Shown here in pieces: positions 8,939 through 18,724 of a stretch of 56,571 bases of DNA. The stretch spans positions 1-56,571 of the forward strand of contig CANREF010000009.1 in NCBI GenBank assembly GCA_947629575.1, written 5' to 3'. Every line of letters starts with the position of its first letter. Within the stretch, counting starts at the first letter, position 1. The notes under the pieces were generated by a model. That model was given only the letters and a program-made list of their open reading frames with translations, was not told where the DNA came from and did not search any database. Made by a program: the position numbers and the translations under genes. The stretch comes from an uncultured Clostridia bacterium. Its GTDB lineage: Bacteria; Bacillota; Clostridia; Christensenellales; Borkfalkiaceae.

Positions 8939-11900
8939 TTACCAGAATAAAATGTTCTCTACCCCTGTTCCTTTACTGTCGTAGTGCCAGAATCCGCCGA
9001 TACCGTTCTTTATCGGGGGAGTGCCTTCGCTGTAGAAGTACAGATGATAGTGTACAGAGTTGTCGTTCTTTGTGACGACGTCTTCGTAAAAATTGTTCTT
9101 GTACCCCCACGTCACGCAGATCTTAGTCCCGACTTTGATCGCTCCGACGTCGCAATCGTAGAAGTTGAGCCGCTTGGGATTTTTGATGAGAATGCGCTCG
9201 AGGCTGTCCGTGCCCTCGAATCCGCCGAGATCGTAGATCCCGTCGCCGACTTCCACCGTGCGGAGCTTGGGGCAGTTCTTGAAGGTGTCGGAGATGCTCT
9301 GCCAGCCGTTCCCGATCTTCAACGTCTCGAGCTTGGGGCAGTTCTCAAACAAGTGCTCCACGCCGATGATCAGTCCCGAATAGGACGGGTTGGGCTTGGA
9401 ACAGTTCCCCACTACCGCCGTGCGGAGGTTGGGACAGTCCGCAAAGACATAACTGCCGATGTAATTGAGAGCGGGCACGACAACGTCCTTGATCCCCGTC
9501 CCGCGGAACGCGCTGCTCCCGATGTAGGTGACGCTCGAGGGGATCTCGATCGAAGTGAGGTTCGAGCAGCCCATGAAGCATTCGTCCCAAATATAGGTGA
9601 CGTTATCGCCGATCGTGAACGAGCTGCCCGTCCAGCCCGAGAAAAGACCTTGGCTGAGTTCGGTGATGTGCTCGGTCTCCCAGACAATTTCGGCAGACGT
9701 ATCTTTGAACGCGTGATGCCAGATCTTCTCGATGTTCTTGCCGATGACAATGCGCTTTAGTTTCGTCCCCTCAAAGCAATTCCAGCCGATTTGCGTCACG
9801 TAGTCGGGAATGGTGAACTCGGTGACCGCCGTCCCCTTGAGAAAATAGTTGGGCAGTTCCGTCACTTTGGTCGCGTTCCAATTCACCTTTGTCAGTTTGG
9901 AGCAGTCCGTAATGCAGAAGCTCAAAGTCTCGACGGATTCGGGAATGGTGATCTCCGTAATGGAAGTTCCGCTGAACGCGTGACCCCAGAGATACTGATA
10001 TGTATCGGGAATGGTGATCTCGGTGACGAACGAAAGACCGTCCAGTGCGTAAGTATACACGCCGTTGACCTTGACGCCATCGTGCTCTTTGGGAAGTTCC
10101 ACCTTGCTGCGAGTGCCGAGATAGCCGGTGACATACAAATTCCCTCCGATAGTCGAGAATTGGAAGAGAGTCGCGTTCCAGCCCTCGGGCTCGCTGTCGT
10201 TCGTATTCTCCACCCAGTGCCATTCGGTGGCTGTACCTTCCTGCGCGCTGTAGTAGTACACGTCAGCGTCTTCCGCAAGGGAGCTGCCGCCCGTCACGTT
10301 CTGCCATTCGCCCGTTCCGCCGAGGAAATAGACGGAGAGAAGGTCACAGCCGTTGAACGCGCCGACGCCGATCTCTTTCAGGTTCTGCGGAAGCACCACC
10401 CACTTAAGCGCGGTGCAGCCGTCGAACAGATCCTCGGGGAGAGAACTCCCGCTGCGGATCACAACGCCGTTGAGATAGGTGCAGCCCGCAAACGCGCCCT
10501 GCCCGATCTTCGCGGTCGCGGAGGGAAGGGTCACACGGCAGACGGAAGTGCCCGCGAAGGCCCTTTCGCCGATCTCCCGAAGGTTTGCGGGAAGGTTCAC
10601 TTTTTGCACGTCCGGATCGGCGATCTTTGTGAGCACGGTCACGTTCTTTCCCGCAAACGTTTCGGGAACGGTGATCTCGCTCAGCCCCGTGCCCACGTAT
10701 CTCGCGGCATAGCCGTCTCCCGCTTCGGCGAATCTCCAGAGCACATAGCCGCACGCGGTACAGCCGTAGGTCATTTCGGAGACGTTCTCGGCAAGGGTGT
10801 GCTGCCCTTCATGCGACGCGCCGCAGACGCAGACCTCGTCGTGCCCCGCAGCGTCCCTCGGCGTGGGGACATAGGTATGCGGTGTGCCCGCGCCCCTTTC
10901 CCCGCAGACGCAGAGCCCGCCGTGTTGATCTCCTTCTACCCAATAATACTCGTAGGTATGTTCGCTCACATTGAAGTGCTGTTTGCAGAGAGGGCATATC
11001 TGGTAGTGCCCGTTCCCCTCTTTGTACCACACGTCGGTCTCGCCGTGGGTATAGCCCTCCTTCCACGTCTTGCGCGTTCCGCAGTCGAGGCAGACCGCCG
11101 CACAGGTATTCTGCTCGGTGCAGCTCCCATGCACGATGACGGACGCCTCACTGAAGTTGTGCGCCTCCTCGGAGAGGATCTTGCCGCAGACCGTACAGTC
11201 GAGATAGTGTGTTTCCATGCCGTCCTGCGATTTGTAGCGGATGCCTTTCTCGTGCTCGCCCTCTCTTATCCTGCCCATGCAAACGGCGCAGGTCTGATAG
11301 TGGCGGTCGGTAGTCTCGTCCACTTCATAAGCAGCCGAAGCGGGAACGCACACCGTCACGTCCATTCTCGTCGAGCAGGCGTCGCAGACGTGGAAGTGAA
11401 TCCCCTCCTCTGCGTCGTGCTGCCATTCGTCCGACGTCGTGCTGTGCGCTTCTTCGGCAAAGCGGGCGCCGCAGTCCTCGCAGAGCTTGTAATGCCCCGT
11501 AGAGGAGGATATGTAGCTCTCCGCATGGTGTTCGCCGAGCGATGTCCTCTCGCCGCAGACGCTGCAAGTTTTATAGTGCAGACCGAGCGCCTCGTCGAAC
11601 TCCCACTCCTCGCCCACGGTGTGGGGAGCGAGCGCGCTCTCGCGGGTCTCCCCCTCTGCGCCGCAGACGGAGCAGACGGCCTTTTCCGTCCCCTCCGTGG
11701 TGCAGGTGGAACGGGTGATCGTGATGTATTGATAGCTGTGCGCCGTCTTGGCGACGGTGCGGGTCTCGCCCTCTTCAAGACAGAGTTTGCACTTCTGCAC
11801 TTCCGTCCCCTCCTGCGTGCAGGAAGCGGGCTTCTTGAGCACCCATTCATACTCGTGCTCGTGCTCGAAAGAGGTTTCGGTGCTTGTCTCCTCTCCGCAG

Positions 11901-11977
11901 CCGGCAAGTCCCACGCCGAGCGCTGCGAGCGAGAGCACGCCGAATGCTGCAACGATGATCGCTTTGAGTTTTCTCAT
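8939..11977 (-). CDS. BspA-type leucine-rich-repeat lipoprotein with N-terminal Cys/His ribbons
   Basis: 1012 aa from the ATG at 11977. That start follows GAGAGGAGGAAACGAAA and begins a lipoprotein signal peptide (MRKLKAIIVAAFG..., lipobox LAGC, Cys27); an upstream in-frame ATG would overlap the preceding gene and lacks these features. Residues about 35-420 are CxxC/His ribbon units. Residues about 425-600 and 635-960 are LRR_5 (BspA) repeats with I..G.F.GC..L..V.IP spacing. A YYYSAQ...WHW motif separates the two LRR blocks and a YFYSEG...WHY motif ends the protein, as in its paralogues. BspA-like LRR proteins in gut bacteria often mediate adhesion; that role is inferred here. It lies 17 bp behind the upstream lipoprotein gene. 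Confidence 0.82.
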   Translation of the reverse strand: MRKLKAIIVAAFGVLSLAALGVGLAGCGEETSTETSFEHEHEYEWVLKKPASCTQEGTEVQKCKLCLEEGETRTVAKTAHSYQYITITRSTCTTEGTEKAVCSVCGAEGETRESALAPHTVGEEWEFDEALGLHYKTCSVCGERTSLGEHHAESYISSSTGHYKLCEDCGARFAEEAHSTTSDEWQHDAEEGIHFHVCDACSTRMDVTVCVPASAAYEVDETTDRHYQTCAVCMGRIREGEHEKGIRYKSQDGMETHYLDCTVCGKILSEEAHNFSEASVIVHGSCTEQNTCAAVCLDCGTRKTWKEGYTHGETDVWYKEGNGHYQICPLCKQHFNVSEHTYEYYWVEGDQHGGLCVCGERGAGTPHTYVPTPRDAAGHDEVCVCGASHEGQHTLAENVSEMTYGCTACGYVLWRFAEAGDGYAARYVGTGLSEITVPETFAGKNVTVLTKIADPDVQKVNLPANLREIGERAFAGTSVCRVTLPSATAKIGQGAFAGCTYLNGVVIRSGSSLPEDLFDGCTALKWVVLPQNLKEIGVGAFNGCDLLSVYFLGGTGEWQNVTGGSSLAEDADVYYYSAQEGTATEWHWVENTNDSEPEGWNATLFQFSTIGGNLYVTGYLGTRSKVELPKEHDGVKVNGVYTYALDGLSFVTEITIPDTYQYLWGHAFSGTSITEITIPESVETLSFCITDCSKLTKVNWNATKVTELPNYFLKGTAVTEFTIPDYVTQIGWNCFEGTKLKRIVIGKNIEKIWHHAFKDTSAEIVWETEHITELSQGLFSGWTGSSFTIGDNVTYIWDECFMGCSNLTSIEIPSSVTYIGSSAFRGTGIKDVVVPALNYIGSYVFADCPNLRTAVVGNCSKPNPSYSGLIIGVEHLFENCPKLETLKIGNGWQSISDTFKNCPKLRTVEVGDGIYDLGGFEGTDSLERILIKNPKRLNFYDCDVGAIKVGTKICVTWGYKNNFYEDVVTKNDNSVHYHLYFYSEGTPPIKNGIGGFWHYDSKGTGVENILFW

Positions 11978-11994
11978 TTTCGTTTCCTCCTCTC

Positions 11995-13698
11995 TTATTC
12001 TTCCGCGGAGGCCGTCGGGCTGTGACTCTCCCACACCACGACGTTTCCGCCCCCGTCATAGTGCCATGCCTTGAACATCATCCCGTCGAGCGTAGTGCCG
12101 TTGTAGGGATCTTCCTCATAATAGAGGTATACCTTATGAAGGACTTCGAGATCGAAAACATGGTTGCGCACAATGCTCATCATGCGGGCAAGGTCGTTGT
12201 TGAGATATACCCCGTCGAGGGAAGTGCAGCCCGCGAACGTGCCCTCATGCATCAGTTCGAGGGACGTGCCGTACAGAAATACGCTCTGCAAGCCCGAACA
12301 GCCGTTGAACGTATCCTGCAGCATTTGGATGTTTCCGTACACCGTGACGTTGCTGAGGACGGTGCAGCCCTTGAACGTGGAGACGAGGTAGCCCGTCACG
12401 CCGTAGCCGATGATCGCCGCCTGCATGGAAGTGCAGCCCTCAAACGCCGAAGAGCCGATTTCTATCACGCTGTCTGGAACGTTGATGAGGGGAAGTTCGG
12501 TGCAACTGTCAAAAGCCCGATCTCCGATGACGGAGACGCTTGCGGGGAATGTGAAGCTCGTCCCGAGCCAGCCGCGGAAGGCGGCGGTGCCGATCTCACG
12601 GATCGCGGGGTATTCCGCCCACTTCACGCTCACCGTCGTCCCCGAGAATGCGTCTCGTCCGATCGTCGTGAGCGAGGCGGGCATTTCGATCTGCCTGAGA
12701 GCCGTGCAGCCCTCGAACGTTCCTTCGCCGATCTCGTTCAATTCCTTTAATGTGACCGTGGAAAGATGCGTGCAGCCGCGAAAAGCCGTCTTCCCGAGGG
12801 TGGTAAGGCCGCTGCCGCCCTGAATGCGGGTGAGCGACGTGCAGTTTGCGAACGCGTCCTCCCCCACAAGAGCGATCGTGTCGCTCAGTTCCACCTCGGT
12901 CACCTCGCTCTTCAAAAAGGCATTCGAGCCGATCGCCGTGACGGGCTCTCCGCCGATCGTTGCGGGGAGCTTCAGCTTGGTATAGCTGCCTCTGTACAGG
13001 TTGATGACGCCGTTATGGAATGAGTAGATCGCATATCCGCAGTCCGCGCACACGCCCTCGCCCTCGTAGTAGCCGTTTGCGGAGAGGGTGAAGTGCTCGC
13101 CCTCCACATGGGCGGAACAGACGGTGCAGTCGAAGTTGTGGGAGGTCGCATCGATCTCCGCACCCTCGGGTGCGACATGGCTGCCGACGTCCGTCCTTTC
13201 GCCACAGACGGAGCAGGTGCGGTAGTGCACGTTCCCGTCAGAGAGATAATTCCCGCTGCCCGTGTGGGGCTCTACGTCCGTCTTCCCGCCGCAGACGGTG
13301 CAGACGGTGTAGTGCGACTGCGCGTCGTGACCCTTCTCCGTGCCGGGCGTATGGTCGGCAAGATCGCTCTCGCGCGTCTCGCCCTCCGCACCGCAGACGG
13401 AGCACACCTCTTTCTCGATCCCCTTCACCGTGCAGGTGGATTCGCTCAATTTCACCCATTTGTAGGTATGGGCAAGGGGTGCGACTTCTCTCGTCTCCCC
13501 CGTCCTTCCGCAGACGGTGCACTGCTGCGTCTCCGTGCCGCCCGCCGTGCAGGTCGCAGGGGAGCGGGTCACCCACTCGTAAGTGTGCTCATGCGCCTGC
13601 CCTTCCGTTTCGCCGCAAGCGGCGAGGACGCCGCAAAGGGCCATGAGCGAGAGTACACCGAGAAGAACGGAAAGCCATACTTTCCAACGCTTGCTCAT
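11995..13698 (-). CDS. BspA-type leucine-rich-repeat lipoprotein
   Basis: 567 aa. Signal peptide MSKRWKVWLSVLLG..., lipobox LAAC (Cys28). About five Cys/His ribbon units (about 35-215) precede a clear LRR_5 array (about 235-520) with motifs such as IGSNAF, TLGKTAFRGCTHLSTV and IGDRAFDSCTELP. The end carries LYYEEDPYNG...AWHYDGGGNVVVW, the C-terminal signature common to this cluster. AAGGAGGAGATT precedes the ATG. It follows the secreted galactanase gene by 83 bp containing a strong hairpin, so it may be the first lipoprotein of the operon tail at reduced expression. A surface-binding role is inference. Confidence 0.82.
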   Translation of the reverse strand: MSKRWKVWLSVLLGVLSLMALCGVLAACGETEGQAHEHTYEWVTRSPATCTAGGTETQQCTVCGRTGETREVAPLAHTYKWVKLSESTCTVKGIEKEVCSVCGAEGETRESDLADHTPGTEKGHDAQSHYTVCTVCGGKTDVEPHTGSGNYLSDGNVHYRTCSVCGERTDVGSHVAPEGAEIDATSHNFDCTVCSAHVEGEHFTLSANGYYEGEGVCADCGYAIYSFHNGVINLYRGSYTKLKLPATIGGEPVTAIGSNAFLKSEVTEVELSDTIALVGEDAFANCTSLTRIQGGSGLTTLGKTAFRGCTHLSTVTLKELNEIGEGTFEGCTALRQIEMPASLTTIGRDAFSGTTVSVKWAEYPAIREIGTAAFRGWLGTSFTFPASVSVIGDRAFDSCTELPLINVPDSVIEIGSSAFEGCTSMQAAIIGYGVTGYLVSTFKGCTVLSNVTVYGNIQMLQDTFNGCSGLQSVFLYGTSLELMHEGTFAGCTSLDGVYLNNDLARMMSIVRNHVFDLEVLHKVYLYYEEDPYNGTTLDGMMFKAWHYDGGGNVVVWESHSPTASAEE

Positions 13699-13741
13699 AA
13701 ATAATCTCCTCCTTGTTTTTTCATTTTTCGAAAATGCCTGC

Positions 13742-13771
13742 GCCGCCCCTCCCCCGAAAGGGAGGTGCGGC
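13742..13771 (-). promoter_or_regulatory. Intercistronic hairpin between the secreted galactanase and lipoprotein genes
   Basis: Read leftward, GCCGCaCCTCCC, loop TTTC, GGGAGG..GCGGC forms a strong stem without a T run directly after it. It could be a processing or mRNA-stability element, or a weak terminator, that sets the lipoprotein genes below the galactan genes. Confidence 0.45.
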
Positions 13772-13781
13772 AGTGAGCCAT

Positions 13782-16448
13782 TTAAGCCTCATCAAAGTAG
13801 AATTGTGCGTTGTCGATGTTGCCCCAAGGACCGTTGCCCGTGACGCCCGCCTTGACGTAGATGCCGACTTCGATCTTCGTCACCGAAGAATCGATCGTAA
13901 CGCCTTTGACGATCGTCTTGTGCCAATCGAGCCACTTGGTGAGTTCCACCTTTTCGCCCTTGAACTCCTGCGTGTTCCCGCCGGTATAGGTGAGCTTGAT
14001 ATAGGCGTAGATGTCCATATTCACGCCGTCGCCGCCCATGATGTCGAAGCTCGCGCTGTACTTGCCGTCGCCGTATTCGGTAAGGTCGTCACGGGTGAAC
14101 TCCTGGAAGAGGCGGAACGTGATCGCGCCCTCGTCCCAGAAGTGGAAGGACAGCTTGCCCATGCGGGCGTTCTGAGAGTTGTTGCTGACATAGAGCTGCA
14201 GGGTGGAAGTCGAGGTGTATCCCGAGAGCTTCCAGCCGTTGAGCTGGCTGTTTTGGACGGTGCTGTCCACATTCCCGTACGACTTGCAACTTTCAAAACT
14301 GCCGTCGTTGAAGATGTTGGGGTTCATGACCCAGATCGTGTAGATGCACTCGCCGCCGTACGTAGAAGTTCCCTTAACTTCATACGTCCCCACCACTTTG
14401 ATGTACTCTTCCAACTTGGCGGGATCGATATTCCACGTCGCGGCAACGAGCATGGACGTCCCGTTGTTGAGCGTCACCTGCACAGTATCGGGAAGGGTGA
14501 TAGGCCCTTCGTTTACGGTATAGTAGCCGTCCTGCGCTTCGAGGGAGTCCGCTTTTATGGAGACGTTCGTGCCCTCATAGACGAGCTTGAACACCTTGAG
14601 GGATTCGAGCGGCGTGCCGTCCGAGAGCCAAAACGCCTGGTTATCGATGACGCAGCCGCCGTTATTTGCGGAACTGTCGTAGTCGTGCGCCGCCTGCGCA
14701 GCCCAGCCGCAGCCGTACTGCGTACAGAGGTTGCGGTTGTAATTGCCGTCACTGCTCTCGCTCGCGGCGATCCATGTGCCCTCCCAATAGCTGATGCCGA
14801 GACCCCAATCGCCGAGGTCTGCGATCGTCTTGATGACGTCGCGCACCGCATTGCTCTGACCCTGCACCGTGGTGGGCTGGGTGAGCGTATCGAGCCCCGT
14901 GTTGCCGTAGCCGTCGAAGTCCTCGAGGGTGAACGCATAGGAAGTTTCGAGACACATCACTTCCTTGTTGTACCTGTTGTGGACGGCGGTGAGCTGGTTG
15001 GCGAGGTTTTCAAGAGTTCCGTGCCAATAGGGATAGAAGGAAGATCCGAACACGTCGTAGTCCACCTTATTGGCGTCGAGGTAGCCCGCAAAGCTGAGAT
15101 AGTTGCCCGCCTCGGGGTTGGTGAAGTGCACCGCGACCCTTGCGCCGCCGTTTACGCGGTCTCCCGTGACTTCACGCACCGCCTTCGCGCCGTTGTTGAT
15201 GTAATTGCAGATCGTCGCGTTGTTCTTCGCCCAATCGGTCGTACCCGCAAGCCCGCTCGTCGTCTCGTTGCCGATCTGCACCATGGTGATCTTCGCCCCG
15301 GTCTCCTTGATCTTCGTGAGGCTGTCCTTGGTGAAGTCGTAGATATCCTTTGCGACCTGGGTCGTGGAATGTCCCTTCCATGCCTTGGGAATGGTCTGCT
15401 TGCCGGGGTCTGCCCAAAAGTCGGAATAGTGGAAGTCGATGATGAGCCCGAGGTCCGCTTCCTTGCAGTGGCGGGCGATCGCAACGGCGTTGTCTACATC
15501 GCAGTTGCCGCCTCCGTATCCGTTCCCTTTGCCGTCCGTGGGGTCGTTCCACACGCGGACGCGGATATCGGTGATGCCGTTGTCTTTGAGGATCTTGAAC
15601 ACGTCCTCCACTTCTCCGTCGAAATTCTTATAATAAAGTCCCTGGGGGGCGCGCGCCGCTTCCAGCGAGGGCACTGCGGAGGCGTCCATTGCCATGATGA
15701 AGGGGGTGTCCTTGGAGCGGCGGAGCAGGGAATCGATCTTGCCGACCCAAAGAGCGTCGCTCGTCTGCGTTCCGCCGCCGCCACCGCCTTGAGAAGAGGT
15801 GACCGTGACGAAACAGCTCGCGTGCACGCCGTTCGCGGAACGCGCCGTGACCGACGCCACTCCCGCGGAGACCGCCGTCACGATGCCCGTCGCAGCGTCC
15901 ACACTTGCGATCGTGGGCTGGGAAGATTCCCATGTGACCTTTTGATCTGTCGCGTTCGCGGGCTCGATGTTCGCCGTGAGCCTGCCCGCATTGGGCACTT
16001 CGAGGCTGAGCGTTGCGGGGGTGATCGTGATAGCGGTGACCTCCACGCGCGCCTTGCTCGGGTCGTTGACCTTCACAGTGCATTCGGCGTACTTCTGCCC
16101 CACCGTGACGCGGATGGTCGCCATTCCCTCCGCCTTGCCCGTCACCGTGCCGTTTGCAACTTCGGCGATGTTGGGGGCGGAAGAGAGCCACTTCTCCGTT
16201 TTATCGGTGGCATTGGCGGGAAGCACCATGCAGGTGAGCGTCTTGCTCTGCCCGATGTCGAGGGTGAGGGACGCTTGGTCGAGCTCTACGCTCGTGACGG
16301 CGACGGTATCGTCCGTCTGTCCGCCGTTCCCGCCTCCGCCGTTATCGCCCTCATTGGTGCCGCCCGCGGGCGTGCCGCAGGCAGAGGCGAATAGGCTCAG
16401 CGAGAGCACGAACGCCAATGCGAATTTACAAAATTTCGAGAGTTTCAT
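13782..16448 (-). CDS. Secreted arabinogalactan endo-beta-1,4-galactanase (GH53) with Ig-like and carbohydrate-binding modules
   Basis: 888 aa. The lipoprotein signal peptide has lipobox ASAC (Cys24). Two Big2 Ig-like domains occupy about 50-220. The GH53 barrel (about 235-620) is shown by RVRVWNDP, DFHYSDFWADPGKQ, the acid/base Glu395 in QIGNET and the nucleophile Glu501 in CLETSYAF. An Ig-like domain (about 640-705) and a C-terminal jelly-roll of CBM61 type, a galactan-binding family, complete it. It should cut beta-1,4-galactan, such as pectin side chains, at the cell surface into oligosaccharides for the adjacent ABC importer. The ATG overlaps the TGA of the ATPase gene (ATGA), and its ribosome binding site AAGGAGG lies inside that gene, so the two are translationally coupled. 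Confidence 0.92.
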   Translation of the reverse strand: MKLSKFCKFALAFVLSLSLFASACGTPAGGTNEGDNGGGGNGGQTDDTVAVTSVELDQASLTLDIGQSKTLTCMVLPANATDKTEKWLSSAPNIAEVANGTVTGKAEGMATIRVTVGQKYAECTVKVNDPSKARVEVTAITITPATLSLEVPNAGRLTANIEPANATDQKVTWESSQPTIASVDAATGIVTAVSAGVASVTARSANGVHASCFVTVTSSQGGGGGGTQTSDALWVGKIDSLLRRSKDTPFIMAMDASAVPSLEAARAPQGLYYKNFDGEVEDVFKILKDNGITDIRVRVWNDPTDGKGNGYGGGNCDVDNAVAIARHCKEADLGLIIDFHYSDFWADPGKQTIPKAWKGHSTTQVAKDIYDFTKDSLTKIKETGAKITMVQIGNETTSGLAGTTDWAKNNATICNYINNGAKAVREVTGDRVNGGARVAVHFTNPEAGNYLSFAGYLDANKVDYDVFGSSFYPYWHGTLENLANQLTAVHNRYNKEVMCLETSYAFTLEDFDGYGNTGLDTLTQPTTVQGQSNAVRDVIKTIADLGDWGLGISYWEGTWIAASESSDGNYNRNLCTQYGCGWAAQAAHDYDSSANNGGCVIDNQAFWLSDGTPLESLKVFKLVYEGTNVSIKADSLEAQDGYYTVNEGPITLPDTVQVTLNNGTSMLVAATWNIDPAKLEEYIKVVGTYEVKGTSTYGGECIYTIWVMNPNIFNDGSFESCKSYGNVDSTVQNSQLNGWKLSGYTSTSTLQLYVSNNSQNARMGKLSFHFWDEGAITFRLFQEFTRDDLTEYGDGKYSASFDIMGGDGVNMDIYAYIKLTYTGGNTQEFKGEKVELTKWLDWHKTIVKGVTIDSSVTKIEVGIYVKAGVTGNGPWGNIDNAQFYFDEA

Positions 16449-17698
16449 AATGTTTCCTCCTTATTTTCAAGTTCTGCCGCGGGCTCTTCGGAAGCCGCGT
16501 CTTCCGTGGCTTCGTTCTCCTCGGGCTCGTCGTGCGTGAGCAGGTTGAACTCGCTCGACGGGGAGAAGAAGTGCATGACCTTTCCGCGGAAGGTGATGAA
16601 GATCTTCGCTCCCGCGACGAGGGAAGCGACCTGCTGCGCCGTGAACTGCACGGTGGGCACGCGCACGATGATCTCCTCCCCCTCGGGAGAGAGCACGTGC
16701 AGGTGCATTTCGCTGCCCATCATCTCGTTGACCTGTATGACGCAGGGGATCGCGGCGGGGTTGTTTCTCGATGTGAGGGTGATGTGTTCGGGGCGAACGC
16801 CGAGGATGACTTCCCGCGAGGGCACGCCGCGCGCTCTGAGCATCTCCCCCTTCTCCCCGTCCACGGGGATGTCCGCGCCGCACACCGACACGCGGTAGCT
16901 GCCGTTCTCCTCGTTTAAGTTTGCATGGAAGATGTTCATCTTGGGTGCGCCGATAAATTCGGCGACGAAGAGGTTCTCGGGCATTTCGAACACTTCCGTG
17001 GGCGTTCCCACCTGCTGGATAAAGCCGTCCTTCATGATGACGATGCGGTCGCCGAGGGTCATTGCCTCCGTTTGGTCGTGGGTTACGTAGACGAACGTCG
17101 TATCGATCTTCTTGCGGAGCAGAATGAGCTCTGCGCGCATTTGGTTTCTCAGCTTTGCGTCGAGGTTGCTGAGCGGCTCGTCCATGAGGAACACCTGCGA
17201 ATCGCGCACCATTGCCCTTCCGATCGCGACGCGCTGCCGCTGTCCGCCCGAGAGCTCGCGGGGACGGCGCAGGAGATAGTCGCTGATGCCGAGGATCTCC
17301 GCCGCCTCCGTGACCCGCTTGTAGATCTCGTCGTTAGAGAGCTTGACATACTTCGTCTTGCCGTTTTCGTCCGTCACGGGGGACTTTTTGAGGCGGAGGG
17401 CGAATGCCATGTTCTCAAACACCGTGAGGTGCGGATAGAGCGCATAGTTTTGGAACACCATGGCGATGTCCCTGTCTTTGGGCTGCAGATCGTTGACGAT
17501 CCTGCCGTCGATCTCGATCGTGCCCTCGGAGATCTCCTCGAGCCCCGCGATCATGCGCAGCGTCGTCGATTTCCCGCAGCCCGAAGGCCCGACGAACACG
17601 ATAAATTCCTTGTCGGCGATCTCGAGGTTGAAGTCGTGGACCGCGACGGTATTCTTGCCGTAAATTTTCTTGACGTTGGTGAGTTTTACAGTAGCCAT
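16445..17698 (-). CDS. msmX: Sugar ABC transporter ATPase, MsmX/UgpC type
   Basis: 417 aa from the ATG at 17698, which follows GAGGGG and begins the family-typical [14 protein letters not shown]. Walker [10 protein letters not shown] lies at about 37-45, the signature LSGGQRQRV at about 145, and Walker B VFLMDEP with the D-loop SNLDAK after it. The C-terminal 170 residues are the regulatory TOBE/MalK-like domain. It energises import through the two permeases encoded directly upstream. Ending ATGA-coupled to the secreted galactanase ties it to galacto-oligosaccharide uptake, although MsmX-type ATPases often serve several importers. The acidic C-terminal tail is unusually long. The symbol is by family resemblance. 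Confidence 0.92.
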   Translation of the reverse strand: MATVKLTNVKKIYGKNTVAVHDFNLEIADKEFIVFVGPSGCGKSTTLRMIAGLEEISEGTIEIDGRIVNDLQPKDRDIAMVFQNYALYPHLTVFENMAFALRLKKSPVTDENGKTKYVKLSNDEIYKRVTEAAEILGISDYLLRRPRELSGGQRQRVAIGRAMVRDSQVFLMDEPLSNLDAKLRNQMRAELILLRKKIDTTFVYVTHDQTEAMTLGDRIVIMKDGFIQQVGTPTEVFEMPENLFVAEFIGAPKMNIFHANLNEENGSYRVSVCGADIPVDGEKGEMLRARGVPSREVILGVRPEHITLTSRNNPAAIPCVIQVNEMMGSEMHLHVLSPEGEEIIVRVPTVQFTAQQVASLVAGAKIFITFRGKVMHFFSPSSEFNLLTHDEPEENEATEDAASEEPAAELENKEETL

Positions 17699-17725
17699 AA
17701 AATATCCCCTCGTATTCAAAAAGTA

Positions 17726-18724
17726 TCATCCCTTGACCGCGCCGCCGGTGACGCCCGCGACGTAGTACTTCTGCAAGAGCAGGAAGAGGATGGTGATGGG
17801 AAGCGCGACAACGACGCCGCCCGCGCAGAAAGTGGTGTAGTACTCGTTCTTCATGGAGTCGGTGAGCAGCCACTGAAGCCCGGCCGCCACGTTGTAGCCC
17901 GCATGGGCGTTGTGCGCCATGAAGGTCGCCATGACGAAATCCCCCCACGGGCCCATAAATCCCATGAGAATGGTATAGATGATGATGGGCTTGGAGAGCG
18001 GCATGATGATCTTATAGAAGATCTGCAGACGGGTCGCCCCGTCCACCCGCGCCGCCTCGTCGAGGGAGTGGGAAATGGTGTCGAAAAATCCCTTTGCGAT
18101 GTAGTAGCCCATGCCCGAGCTCGCCGTGTAGATGAGGATGAGCCCCCACAGGGCGTTGAGGTCGGTCATGTTCCAGTCGTGCATCCACGTATAGAGGAGG
18201 ATGAGGGTCAAAAAGCCGGGGAACATGCCGAACACGAGCATGAGGTTCATGAGGAATTTCCTGCCCTTGAAGCGGTGGCGGGAGAGCGCATAGGCGACCA
18301 TGAGCACGAACACCGTCTGCACGATCGCCACGATGACCCCCATGATGAGGGTGTTGAGAAACCAGTGCGGGAAGTCCGTCTCTTTGAACAGCCGCACATA
18401 GTTCGTAAATCCCCACTTCTGCGGGAAGATGTAGCCCGCAAGCCCCGTGCTCTCGCAGCGGAAGGATTCGAGCACAATGCCGATAAAGGGCAATATCCAC
18501 ACGAAGCACATGACGACGAGCACGATATGGATGATCGTATTTGTGATCGCGTTCTTCGTTTTTTGGGACATGTGCGTCTTTTTTACGGAAGCCTGCGTCC
18601 GTTCGCGCGCCTCTGCGAGCGGCGTGTCGCTCACGGGAGCGGAAGGAGCTTCGATGTCGAATGCACGCTCGGGAGCTTCGATGGAGATCTCCTCAAATTC
18701 CACGATATTTTCCTGTTCGCTCAT
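17726..18724 (-). CDS. ganQ: Sugar ABC transporter permease, MalG/GanQ type
   Basis: 332 aa. A 65-residue acidic, Pro/Ala-containing cytoplasmic N-terminus precedes six predicted membrane segments. The conserved EAA loop reads EAARVDGATRLQIFYKIIMPLSKP, the contact site for the ATPase. The gene overlaps the stop of the upstream permease by 4 bp (ATGA), typical of MalF-MalG pairs, and the ATPase gene starts 27 bp downstream. The GH53 enzymes on both sides make galacto-oligosaccharide the likely substrate, so ganQ is used by analogy with the Bacillus ganSPQ system. Confidence 0.88.
   Translation of the reverse strand: MSEQENIVEFEEISIEAPERAFDIEAPSAPVSDTPLAEARERTQASVKKTHMSQKTKNAITNTIIHIVLVVMCFVWILPFIGIVLESFRCESTGLAGYIFPQKWGFTNYVRLFKETDFPHWFLNTLIMGVIVAIVQTVFVLMVAYALSRHRFKGRKFLMNLMLVFGMFPGFLTLILLYTWMHDWNMTDLNALWGLILIYTASSGMGYYIAKGFFDTISHSLDEAARVDGATRLQIFYKIIMPLSKPIIIYTILMGFMGPWGDFVMATFMAHNAHAGYNVAAGLQWLLTDSMKNEYYTTFCAGGVVVALPITILFLLLQKYYVAGVTGGAVKG

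Noticed and set aside
13713..16394. An 893-codon + strand frame opposite the secreted galactanase
   Set aside because: Mirror frame of a proven GH53 gene, no recognisable domain, skewed composition.
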